Assembly (NCBI GenBank): GCA_038030265.1
Contig: CM075938.1
Location: 53,189,189 to 53,253,188, forward strand
DNA: 64,000 bases
Direction: 5' to 3'
Source: Corythucha ciliata
Lineage: Eukaryota; Arthropoda; Insecta; Hemiptera; Tingidae
Below the pieces are notes generated by a model. That model ran no database searches. It had not been told where the DNA came from and saw only the letters and a list, made by a program, of their open reading frames with translations. This document shows, in pieces, positions 55,601 through 64,000 of this stretch. The translations under genes and the position numbers were made by a program. Positions within the stretch are counted from its first letter, which is position 1. Each line of letters opens with the position of its first letter.

Positions 55601-58600
55601 ACCAAAATACCACACGTCACATAGTTGCTAGACAGACACAGTTCTCAATTTCTGATAATTGATGAAACATCGGAAAATTGAGGAAACCCTTAAGGCCGGA
55701 AAAGTGGAAAAAACATAACAACATTCAACAACCAGGGGTGGGCAAGTTACAGCTTTTTGAGTAATTAATTACAAATTACTTCCAAAAAAGAGGATTAATT
55801 ACAAATTACCAATTACTTTTCACTTCCACGAATAACTGTAATTGAATTACTTTTTCAATTACCAATTACCCAAGAGCTGGATTTGTGGAACACGCAAGCG
55901 TCTTTCTCTTGTTCACTGTCATTTTTTTAGTGCGTCCTGCCAACAATGGAACGTCAGAACAGATCTTTGAGATAGGAAGCAGGAACAGCATAGCCCCAAG
56001 ATGCCAAACGCGTCGCATGAGTATAGGGTTGCGAAATGTCCGGGGTTAAATTTGCTAATTTGGCTAATTTTGCCCCACATCCCGGCCTGCGAACTGTCAC
56101 GGGGAACCCCGGATAGTCATAGTTTGCTAATTTGGCTAATTCGCTAATGGCTGATTCGTGGTCTCGCGATGATATTTCCAGACTAAAGTTAAGAAAACAA
56201 TGGTTGATTCGCGGTACATGGAGGCCATTCTACGGATAAATTGTGGAAATCAACGCAAAAGTATTGTATTTTGGCAAACTCCGCGGTTAAAAATGAGAAA
56301 ACACGCTATAACATTGACAAATAAAAGACGCTTTCAGGATAAATTGGACAAAAAATGGTAAATTCACTGCTGAAATAGCGGAAAATCACCCATTCGCGTA
56401 TAAAAAAGGGAATAGGATCCTGAATAGCCGCAAAATTAGCACAAAACGCTATTTCAAAGCTGAAATTGGGAAACATCGCTAATTTGCAATTTGCAGATGT
56501 AAAGTTGCGGAAAAACGTTAATTCGCGGATACAAAATGAATAAAATCACTAATTCGCGGGAAAAATTGAAAAAATCACCAATTAGCGAGCCAAAAATTAA
56601 GAAAAACGTTAATTTTCAAGTTCAAATAGGGGAAAAAGTGCTAGTTCTCAGTTAAAAATGGAAAAAAATTGCTAATTTGCAGCTTAAATTGAGTCAAACG
56701 CCGATTCTTGGCAAAAATTGACAAAACTCAGTAGGTAATGCACGGGTTGGAGGGGCTACCACGCTGCTAAAATTTAGAAAAAGCGAAAATTCTCAGCTAA
56801 AATTGAGAAACATCACTAATTCACGAATTAAGTGTCGTGAAATTTATAATTTAAAAATGATGAATTTTTGACAGAAATGAATGGATAGATGTGAATTTTT
56901 TGGTTTGAAAACAAAAATTTACATTTATAAATATAAATTCGCGCCTTCTGTAGGCATTTTTTGTGGCTAAAATTCAGAAAAATGGCAAATTCATGCATGG
57001 CTATAACTCACGGCTAGATCTGAAAATAATCTATATAAGTTATTTAAAATTGCTAATGCGGTGGTAAAATGTGAAAACCCGCTGATTTGAAAGTAAAATA
57101 ATCTGCCTGGTCAAAATTAAGAAAAAGGTTAATTTTAAGCCTAAAAATTGAGAAAATTGCTAATTCGCGGCTAGGAATGGAAAAAAACGCTAATTTACAG
57201 CTAAAATTGCGTCAGACGCCAATTTGTGACTAAAATTGAGAAAATTCGCTACCTAATTCACAGGTTTGAAACACTGCGACGCGACGCGTCACCACTACAA
57301 TTTAAAAAAAGCGCAAATTCGCGGTTGAAATTGAGAACAATTCTTATTTGCACCAATTACTGAATATACCCCAATTTGCGGATTCTGAAGGCAACTTTTC
57401 AGGCTGAAATTGAAAAAAAAAAACGCCAATTTGTGGCAATAGGTGAAGAAATCGCTAATTTTTCCAGTAAACTGAGAATAGTCGTTCATGCATTGGTGAA
57501 CCGAAAAAATCCTAATTCGTGGATAGTTCCCCTATTTTGCGGCTAATATTTAGGAAAACATTTAAGAAAAACGTTAATTTCTAGCTGAAACTGATGAAAG
57601 TGCTAATCCCCCGGTAAAAAAATTAAAAAATCGGTAATATGCTGCTAAAATTGAGGAAAACGCCAAAACCCTAAGCTCGAGGATATCGCTCGTGTCATAA
57701 TTGCTTTGAAACTCTTATTTTTCAGAGAATTTCATGCAAAAACTCCTCCAAAAGCTCCAAGTAAGGCGCGAAATAGTACCCGCTGAGTTTTCGAAGTAAT
57801 ATAGGCTCTGAAGATGGAAATTTAATTGGTAATTTTTAACTACAAATTAATTCGAAAAAGTGCTTTTAATTACAAATTACCAATTACAATTGAGTGTTGT
57901 TATCAATTGCGAATTACCAATTACTAATTGTAATTGATTTAAGTAATTCCATTACATGTAATTCAATTACTGCCCAGCTCTGTCAACAACTACTTATTTA
58001 ACGTGAACTATTAGTTTGGCAAAAATTATACCTCCCGCAGAATGAAGTGAACTTAACGCAAAGGTGCAGGGGAAGCTCTTACGTCCCATGGCTAACACTA
58101 CGATTGTGACCCTCGTAATTGGGTTTTCTAGTGAGCGAAATCCGGGAAATTCCTTTTTTTATTTTTTAGTGGAACCATCTAAAACCGGTTCTTAGACCAC
58201 CCAGCGAAATGTCTTTACTTGCAAACAAATTTCCCGATATTAGCTGTTCATAAAATTGACAGTCTTCCCATAAAATTGACCATTCCCTCATAAATTGAAA
58301 ATGTCCTCATAAGAAAAAACAATATCCACATAAAAGAGACAATTTAGTCATGAAATTGACAATTTTCTCATAAAATGAACGATCTCCTTATAAAATTGTC
58401 AATTTCTTCATAAAAGTGGCAAGTTTCTCTTAAAATTGCCAGTTTCCTCATAAAATAGACAATTTCTCTATAAAATGATTTATTTCCTCGTAAATTGACA
58501 ATTTTCTTTTAAAATTGACAATTTCCTCATAAAATTGACAATTCCCTAATAAAATTCACGATTTCCTTATAAAATTGTTAATTTCATAATAAAATTTACA

Positions 58601-61600
58601 ATTTCTCTATAAAATTGATTATTTCCTCAAAAATTGACAATTTCCTCATAAAAGTGTCAATTCCCTCTTAAAATTGACAATTTCCTCTTAAAATTGACAA
58701 TTTCCTCATACAATTGACCATTTCCTCAAAAAATTGACGATATCCCTATAAAATTGTCAATTTCCTTACAAAATAGACAATTTTTCCATACAATTTATTA
58801 TTACTTCAAAAAATTTACAATTTCATCATAAAAGTAACAATTTCAGCTTAAAAGTGGCCAGTTCCTCTTAAAACTGCCGATTTCCTCATAAAATAGACAA
58901 TTTCTCTATAAAATGGTTCATTTCCTCGTAAATTGACAATTTCCTCTTAAAATTGACAATTTCCTTATAGAATTGACAATTTTTCACATATAATTGACGA
59001 TTTTCCTTTAAAATTGATTATTTCCTCATAAAATTAACAATTCCCCAATGAAATTCTCGATTTCCTCATAAAATTGCCAATTTCATCACGAAATAGACAA
59101 TTTACCTGTAAAATTTATTATTTCCTGGTAAAATTGATGATTTCCTCATGACAGTGACAACTTCCCCATGAAATTCATTATTTCCTCGCAAAATTGACAA
59201 TTTTCTTATAAATGTGAGAATTTCCTCTTTAAATTGATAATTCCTCATGAAATTGACAATTTCCTCATAAAAGTGACAATTTCCTCTTAAAATTGACAAT
59301 TTCCTCATAGAATTTATAACTTTCTCATATAAATGACGATTTCCCTATAAAATTGTCAATTTCCTCATAAAAGTGGCAAGTTCCTTTAAAATTGCCAATT
59401 TCCTCAGAAAATAAGACAATTTCTCTATAAAATGTTTATTTCCTCGTAAATTGACAATTCCCTAATAAAATTCACGATTCCTTATAAAATTGTTAATTTC
59501 ATCATAAAATTGACAATTTCTCTATAAAATTGATTATTTCCTCGAAAATTGACAATTTCCTCATAAAAGTCGCAATTTCCTCTTAAAATTGGCAATTTTC
59601 TTACAGAATTGACAATTTTTCTCATATAATTGACGATTTTCCTTTAAAATTGATTATTACCTCATAAAATTGACAATTCCCCGATAAAATTCACGATTTC
59701 CTCATAAAATTGTCAATTTCATCATGAAATAGGCATTTTACCAATAAAATTTAGTATTTCCTCGTAAAATTCATAACTTCCTCATGACAGTGACAATTTC
59801 CCCATGAAATTCATTATTTCCTGGTAAAATTGACAATTTCCTCATTTCCGATAATTTCGAAACGATTGTAGCGTGCCAACTGCTAACAAACCTCAATTTT
59901 TATTTCAAAATAACAAAAAAACTTCGATCTCCGTCTTCGTTAACACTATTTGCGGCGATAGACACGCCCTTTCCAGCTTATGGGCAACGCCTTTTTCAGC
60001 TCGATCTTGGTCTTCGCCGCTTGTTTCCATTCGTTTTCACCGTGGCAAGAGTATCTCGTCACATTATCGGCGCGTTCTCTCAACTCTCTCACTTCTAAAT
60101 AATCCGTCATCGACTGGTTTATTCATTCAAAAACTCGTCATCCAAGATTCCGAACTTTACTGCGATATTATATCGACCAAACGCATCAGACCTTTCGTTC
60201 CAGAGGCCCGCCGCTATGAAATGTTCCAACACTTTTCACGGCATCGCTCATCTCGGCGTTCGCGCCAGCTCGAAACTCATCCGCGCACGGTTCGTTTGGC
60301 CTAGAATGGTAACCGATATCAAACTGGCAATCCTGCCAGAGTTCGAATGTACAAAGACATGAAAAGACGCCTCTATCCCAGTTTTTACTTCCGGACGAAA
60401 GATTTTCTCATATTCACACCGATGTAATCGGTCCACTTCCCCAGTCTCAAGGATTCCGGTACTTGCTCACCTGCACTGATAGATTTACACGCTGGATTGA
60501 AGCGATTCCTACGGTAGTTCAATCAGCCGAAACCGTGGCAGAAACTCTATTCTCCGGTTGGATATGTCGATTCGGCTGCCCAGTAACCATCGTTACTGAC
60601 CATAGGGTCGTAACTTTACGTCCAATCTTTTCAAAAAAGTCTCCACGATCCTAGGCGTAGACCTTCGCCACACGATCTCAGTAAACAAGAGACGCGTCGT
60701 CGTCACCCGCGACAGATTAAAGCCGTCGTATACAACCATAATGACCCGGGCCATATGACATATGCCAGCAATAGTTACAAGCCCGCACCACCCGACCCTG
60801 GGGCGACTTCAATTTTTATCGTCGGCCTGACTCCGTCATTCCAGGAGGAGGAATGGTGTAGCGTGCCAACAGCTAACAAACCTCAATCTTTATTTCAAAA
60901 TAACAAAAAACCTTATGTTTAAAAAAACAACATATTAAGTCAGTTTGATCGCGAGTTCGTATTTTCCCAATTTTTCATTGTCGTACTTAATAAAAAAATC
61001 TCTAAATCTTTCGTTGGCCGTTATTTTGTATACCAAAGAGAACGCGACCAACACGATCACCAAATACTGTATTAACAATAATCACCGAAAGCGCAAACGC
61101 CTGTCAAGTCATGAGGCAAAATTAATAAGTTCCAAGGATCAAAAATAAAGCTATTGTGGATAATGTTACAATTTCCTCATGAAATTGTCAATGATTGACG
61201 AGTTTTTAATTAAATTGACAATGCGCTAGTAAAAATGACGATTTCCTCGTGAAATTGTCGATTTCGTCCTGAAATTAACGATTCCTAGAAAATTTACGAC
61301 TTTCTCTTGATATTAACAACAATTTCCAATTTGAACTAACAATTGGAAATTATTTAAAACGGGCAATTTTCTCATCATATTGACCTCACACAATGTATAT
61401 GTCTTATAAAAATGAAAGTTTTCTCATAAAACAGACAATTTCGTTATGAAATTGACAATTTTTTCGTGCAAACCGACAAGTTTTTTCTCTTCTCCTGCTC
61501 TTGGGTGAAGTATTTCACATATTTGTTGCCCTTGACGCGGTATTTCATGTTGAATTTTGCCTTGAATGTGGCAATTCCCGTGAGTGGTTTGCCCGAATGT

Positions 61601-63233
61601 TGACTGGACTAACGGTAAAATAAGGCCATTGTTGACGTGATAATAGTGACGTAAAGAATTGGCGTGAATTTTCTTAAGGTTTTTCTTAGCATATGAAAAA
61701 AAAACTTCTCTATGATTTCAAAACTTCCAGAGTCTGTCACTCGATGTCTATTATCGATCAATTTCTATGCAATTGTTCTCGTCGGCAGGATATGGGGGGG
61801 GGGGTCAGTCCTTCATATCCGCCCCTGCCCCGAATTTCGAGAATGCGAGCCTTTAGGCGGGTTTGTAAACGTTCGAGTTGAGTATAGCAGCAAACGCATT
61901 TTTTGTTGGTTTTTTTCCCCCTCGGCTTTGATTCTCCATGAACGGGAGCAGAGGAAAAAAGAGTTTCAAAGCGCGGAGGATGATGAAAAAAAATAGAAAA
62001 TCTGCCGCCTCTGATACTGACTCTCACTTTTATAAATCTCATGCGATGAATTGGATGAAACATTAATGAAAAAAAAGGGGAAAGGGGGATTAAGTGCAGT
62101 TGGAACACTTTATCAAGTGATTTTTTCCCTATCTAATTTGCGTAAAACCATCAACGACATTTACCGTCAATGTTCCATTTATAACCAGAAACTTTATCCA
62201 GTTTTTTTTCTTAAATTCTTTGATTGCCTTATAACCGTTCTTGCTTCGTTAGTTACAAGTGATCTTGGTGTGGTGGTGGAAAGGAGGGGGGCGATTATGC
62301 GTATTCACGTCGGGGGATAACTTTATTTCCTCTGTCTCATTAATTTAAAAAGAACTTGTTGAAAGAGGAACTTGATTGTCTGTGAAAAGATCAAAGGAAG
62401 GCCAGATTTCTCCTTGTGATTGTGCCTTGGGTTGAAGTGAGGGGGGAGGGATTGTGTAGTTGACCCGAGTTTATATCTCTTCTTATTGTGGCTTTATGGC
62501 AAGTTAGCTTCCGTCAAAAAGCGGTCGTTATCTTAATTATTCGAAGGATAAAAGCCCCCCCCCCCCATACTCCTCCACCTTCTATCACATCAAACGTTTT
62601 AGAACGTGTTAGAACGTGAGTTTTGATCGTGACATCGCCTGGTTCTGTAGTGTTTTCCCTTGACTACTGTGAAAGATTACAGCTATTTCCACTCCATTAA
62701 AGGAAATGGAGACAGAATTATTGTGCTTAACCGCATTGTTATTCTAAAACTTGGGAATTTCCCCTATTAAACTCAAGAGGAAAGGAAAAGTGAGTCTTCA
62801 AACTCGTTGGGAGGTAAAGATAGGGAAACGCATATCAATTGAGAGTTTTCGAGAGGGGTTTTGGTTTGCTTCCAATCTCTTCCTTTCGCGCTTGAAAGTT
62901 GACGGTAACTTTATAGGGAGAGGGTGCTCTTCAAAACCTTCTCATCGCGCCCTTGCCTTCTCTATCTCTCGACTTTCAATTTTATTTTTCTTCTCTCCCC
63001 CCCCCCACCACCACCAACACCTACACGACATCAACAAAAACAATTGACGCCATAAAAATGAAGTATGAAAAGGTGAAATTCACTTACGTATGTTGTAGTC
63101 GGAAGAGCGCACACGTACACCGCCGTGAGAAGAACGGCGACGAATAATTCTCGATTCCTGCCCAGGGTTCGAGGATATTCGTCGCATAGTGCTGTAATCA
63201 TTGCTTCCATTCCGCCGAAAGTGCTATCCAAAC
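48071..63233 (-). CDS. SLC6 sodium/chloride-dependent neurotransmitter transporter, GABA-transporter-like, 3' part
   Basis: Plasma-membrane symporter that takes up a neurotransmitter or amino acid with Na+ and Cl-. Four exons on the minus strand, all in phase: 63233-63088, 48690-48490, 48413-48246, 48160-48071 (stop TGA). The first gives [20 protein letters not shown], the TM8 sodium-site block, and TM9. The second begins [20 protein letters not shown] (TM10) and ends [14 protein letters not shown]. The third gives [15 protein letters not shown] and [11 protein letters not shown] (TM11-12). The last is a polar tail ending T-H-V, a class I PDZ-ligand pattern. The GHRPGLFWR and YPDWS text most resembles insect GABA transporters, but dopamine/serotonin-type relatives share much of it, so the substrate is not certain. 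About 60% of the protein lies upstream of 63233 and beyond the window. Donor GTTGGT at 48489 is weak but phase-consistent. Confidence 0.92.
49780..51858 (+). repeat. 17-bp minisatellite (ACCACAGCAAAGCTTCA type)
   Basis: Units of 17 bp are read repeatedly and cleanly, for example ACCACAGCAAAGCTTCG, ACCACAAAAATAGTACA, ACCACGGTAAAGCTCCA. A higher-order pattern of about ten units recurs near 50600-51060. There are also three similar ~500-bp blocks starting with TTGAACCACAAAGTTTC-like text and ending GCTGAATTGAACC (49860, 50280, 51310). Because 3 x 17 = 51 with few stops, long open frames appear on both strands; they are not genes. A CA repeat lies at 49998-50020. Confidence 0.9.
51867..53832. mobile_element. 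Non-autonomous hAT-type element inserted in the 17-bp array, exact 8-bp TSD
   Basis: ACTCCAAG at 51859-51866 and 53833-53840, which is array sequence. Left end CACTAGCGTACCGTGG; right end reads backwards CACTGGCGGACCTGTG. The interior is forward ~30-bp minisatellite with an A tract of about 45 bases (52575-52621) and T run near 51990. The array resumes directly at 53841, confirming the insertion. The right end resembles that of the 26376 element (CAGTGGCGGATC). Confidence 0.87.
53841..53995 (+). repeat. 17-bp array resumed after the hAT insertion
   Basis: ACCACTAAAAAGCTTCC, ACCACAAGAAAGCTCCA, ACCACTACAAAGCTTCA and similar degenerate units continue the array of 49780-51858. Confidence 0.75.
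54537..54775 (+). mobile_element. tRNA-derived SINE
   Basis: GGTTCGATTCCCGC at 54608-54621 is a good pol III B box. An A-box-like GGGGCTAGGGCATTGCG lies about 55 bases upstream. After the tRNA-like head comes a body with a hairpin (GCGCCAGGCAAAATGGCG, CTGCGCCTGGG) and an A-rich AATAATAATAA tail. The head does not fold into a clean tRNA by eye, so it is not a functional tRNA gene. It is carried in the SLC6 intron, antisense to that gene. Confidence 0.6.
55480..55625 (-). mobile_element. tRNA-like fragment, possible second SINE
   Basis: On the minus strand GGTAATCCAGAGGTTGCGG is followed by ACTCAAATCCCGAT, which resembles an anticodon arm plus T arm with a B box. I do not see a convincing A box or tail except the AT-rich AATTAATTTATTAATT next to it. 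Confidence 0.35.
55733..57982. mobile_element. Non-autonomous hAT-type element, exact 8-bp TSD, minisatellite interior
   Basis: TCAACAAC at 55725-55732 and 57983-57990. Left end CAGGGGTGGGCAAGTTACAG; right end reads backwards CAGAGCTGGGCAGTAATTGA. Both are followed by subterminal ATTAC / GTAAT clusters (55760-55870 and 57830-57970), a pattern typical of one large group of hAT elements. The interior 56110-57665 is forward ~30-bp minisatellite. No transposase frame is present. Confidence 0.87.
58235..59850 (+). repeat. 20-bp minisatellite (TTTCCTCATAAAATTGACAA type)
   Basis: About 75-80 units of 20 bp with small variants (ATAAAATTGACAATTTCCTC). A higher-order period of about 400-500 bp is visible: the block TCTCTATAAAATG(A/G)TT(T/C)ATTTCCTCG recurs near 58465, 58895 and 59415. 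Both strands are nearly free of long genuine frames. Confidence 0.9.
59867..61169 (+). mobile_element. Ty3/Gypsy-type LTR retrotransposon remnant inserted in the 20-bp array
   Basis: The same ~56 bp beginning TGTAGCGTGCCAAC occurs at 59867 and at 60857, interpreted as the start of the 5' and 3' LTRs. The 5' copy stops after that and runs into integrase sequence, so the rest of the LTR, gag, protease, RT and RNase H are deleted. The 3' LTR extends to about 61169 (AATAAAGC near its end). Between them is integrase: a zinc-binding region followed by the catalytic core ([22 protein letters not shown]). It is broken by at least three frame changes and stops (near 60240, 60305, 60650). It cannot be functional. 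I found no target duplication. Confidence 0.75.
61170..61480 (+). repeat. 20-bp minisatellite resumed after the LTR remnant
   Basis: ATTTCCTCATGAAATTGTCA, GATTTCCTCGTGAAATTGTC and similar degraded units continue the 58235-59850 array, supporting the idea that the LTR element inserted into a once continuous array. Confidence 0.7.
61481..63087. other. Intronic sequence with no recognised feature
   Basis: Non-repetitive at the level visible. G and C runs occur near 61797, 62555 and 63000, and CACCACCACCAA near 63008. A short TGTTGCCCTTGACGCGG / ATTTCATGTTGAATTTTGCC stretch at 61530 has no partner. No exon is needed here to complete the SLC6 reading frame. Confidence 0.4.
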
Positions 63234-63619
63234 CTGAAGCGAGAGAGAAAAATTTAGGATTACAGGTCCGCCGGTGGAAGGGGAAGGGTGATGTTTCTCA
63301 AATATTCAGCAAGGAAACTTCCAATTTAGCGATTTAAGGCTTCAAATGGCCCTTTTGCCATCACTTGCAATTTTCGTGTCTATTTAGTTCAAAAACTAGC
63401 AATTCCCAATTCAACTATTCCCAATTTAAATCATGAGAACCACGGGGGGAGGCGCACGCCCTGGGAGCACCTGGCTGATCATCATTAAAACTCAACGCTT
63501 ATTGACACAATCTTGAAATTTTCGCACAAAAAACAGATTTTCCATACAAAAAAAAATTGTAATTTTTCACAAAGTCGCTTCACGGCTAAAATTGACAAAA
63601 ACGCTAATTCGTTTAATGT
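63234..63619. other. Start of the next upstream SLC6 intron
   Basis: The exon ending at 63233 (phase 2 start, acceptor CTTCAG) must be preceded by another exon beyond 64000. This stretch has weak CAATTC / CAATTT repeats (63400-63560) and a brief minisatellite piece (CGGCTAAAATTGACAAAAAC near 63583). Confidence 0.5.
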
Positions 63620-64000
63620 GGTTTGGAGCATTTTTATAGGTTGATCTCAGCAGTGATTGGACCTTTGCTGTGGTTGAGACCATAGATGTGCGGCTGTGAG
63701 CTTTGCTGTGGTTAAACCGTTGATCAAAGCAGTGGTTAGAATTTGCTGTGGTTAGGTGTGGTAGGTCCAACCACAGCAAAGGTCCCACCACAGGTCCGCA
63801 AGCAAAAGTCACAGCGATGGTCAAACTACAGTAGAAGTCCAACCAAAGTAAAAGTCCATCCACAGCAAAGGTCCAACCACAGCAATTTTCCGACCACAGC
63901 AAAGGTCCAACCACAGCAATGGTCAAACCACAGTAGAAGTCCAACCACAGCAAAGATCCAACCACAGCAAACGTCCGACCACAGCAAAGGTCCAACCACA
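63620..64000. repeat. Second 17-bp minisatellite array, orientation switch, runs off the window
   Basis: 63620-63765 has reverse units (TTTGCTGTGGTTGAGAC, TTTGCTGTGGTTAAACC). From about 63771 to the end the units are forward (ACCACAGCAAAGGTCCA, 17 bp). Unit length and the ACCACAGCAAAG core match the array at 49780-51858, but the last bases differ (GGTCC here, GCTTC there), so the two arrays were homogenised separately. Confidence 0.85.

Larger units (their letters stand above)
53996..55732. other. Intronic stretch with a SINE and little else
   Basis: Apart from the SINE and the tRNA-like fragment listed separately, I see C runs (54190), microsatellite-like AATAATAATAA (54765) and palindromic AATTAATAAATTAATT (55472). 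The inverted motif GGTAGATTCTACCTTT at 54813 is a local palindrome. Confidence 0.4.
48691..63087. other. 14.4 kb repeat-filled SLC6 intron
   Basis: Acceptor TTTCAG precedes GGEY; donor GTAAGT follows TTTY. The protein reads TTTY-GGEY without loss. Contents in order: A run (48694-48718), a non-repetitive stretch with G runs (48720-49770), a 17-bp array, a hAT element inside it, a SINE, another hAT element, and a 20-bp array with an LTR-element remnant in it. The other two introns in view are only 76 and 85 bp. Confidence 0.9.

Overview
The window looks like an animal nuclear genome, most likely an arthropod. Protein-coding genes are split into short exons with canonical GT/AG borders, the recognisable proteins are metazoan (replicative DNA ligase, membrane RING-CH ligase, SLC6 transporter), and most of the sequence is transposon and minisatellite DNA. 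The arthropod call rests only on the insect-GABA-transporter-like exons and is an inference.

Three host genes are supported. (1) A DNA ligase I gene on the + strand runs from about 4523 to 16897: 14 exons whose phases all join, except for one missing nucleotide near 16545-16560. Its largest intron (6840-15657) is packed with mobile elements. (2) A MARCH-type RING-CH ubiquitin ligase gene on the - strand, 21318 down to 20285: five exons that sum to exactly 253 codons including the stop. (3) The 3' part of an SLC6 neurotransmitter transporter gene on the - strand: one exon at 63233-63088, then a 14.4 kb intron, then three terminal exons between 48690 and 48071. Its 5' exons lie beyond the window.

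The rest is a layered transposon landscape. Four non-autonomous hAT-type elements have exact 8-bp target duplications (7780-11643, 26376-28321, 51867-53832, 55733-57982). A fifth (43980-46432) has an imperfect duplication but an empty site in a paralogous copy. A foldback-like element (17326-19117) has an exact 9-bp duplication. Three PIF/Harbinger-like MITEs have TAA duplications, and there is a dense nest of MITEs at 12.68-14.6 kb. A degraded protein gene of a multicopy XPG-nuclease-associated transposon family (possibly Academ) is split into 30.27-32.46 kb and 40.49-41.08 kb by a 5'-truncated Jockey-like LINE, a long-terminal-inverted-repeat element and an antisense RNase H-bearing LINE. 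Other remnants are a LINE fragment (1.7-3.2 kb), a Ty3/Gypsy integrase remnant (59.87-61.17 kb) and a tRNA-like SINE (54.5 kb).

The most distinctive property is a degenerate ~30-bp minisatellite (alternating CTAATTCGCGGC and AAAATTGAGAAAA blocks). It fills the interior of all four exact-TSD hAT elements and of the long-inverted-repeat element, in either orientation and with orientation switches. Separate 17-bp and 20-bp arrays occupy the SLC6 intron and were themselves hit by transposons. All identifications come from reading the sequence; no database search was run.
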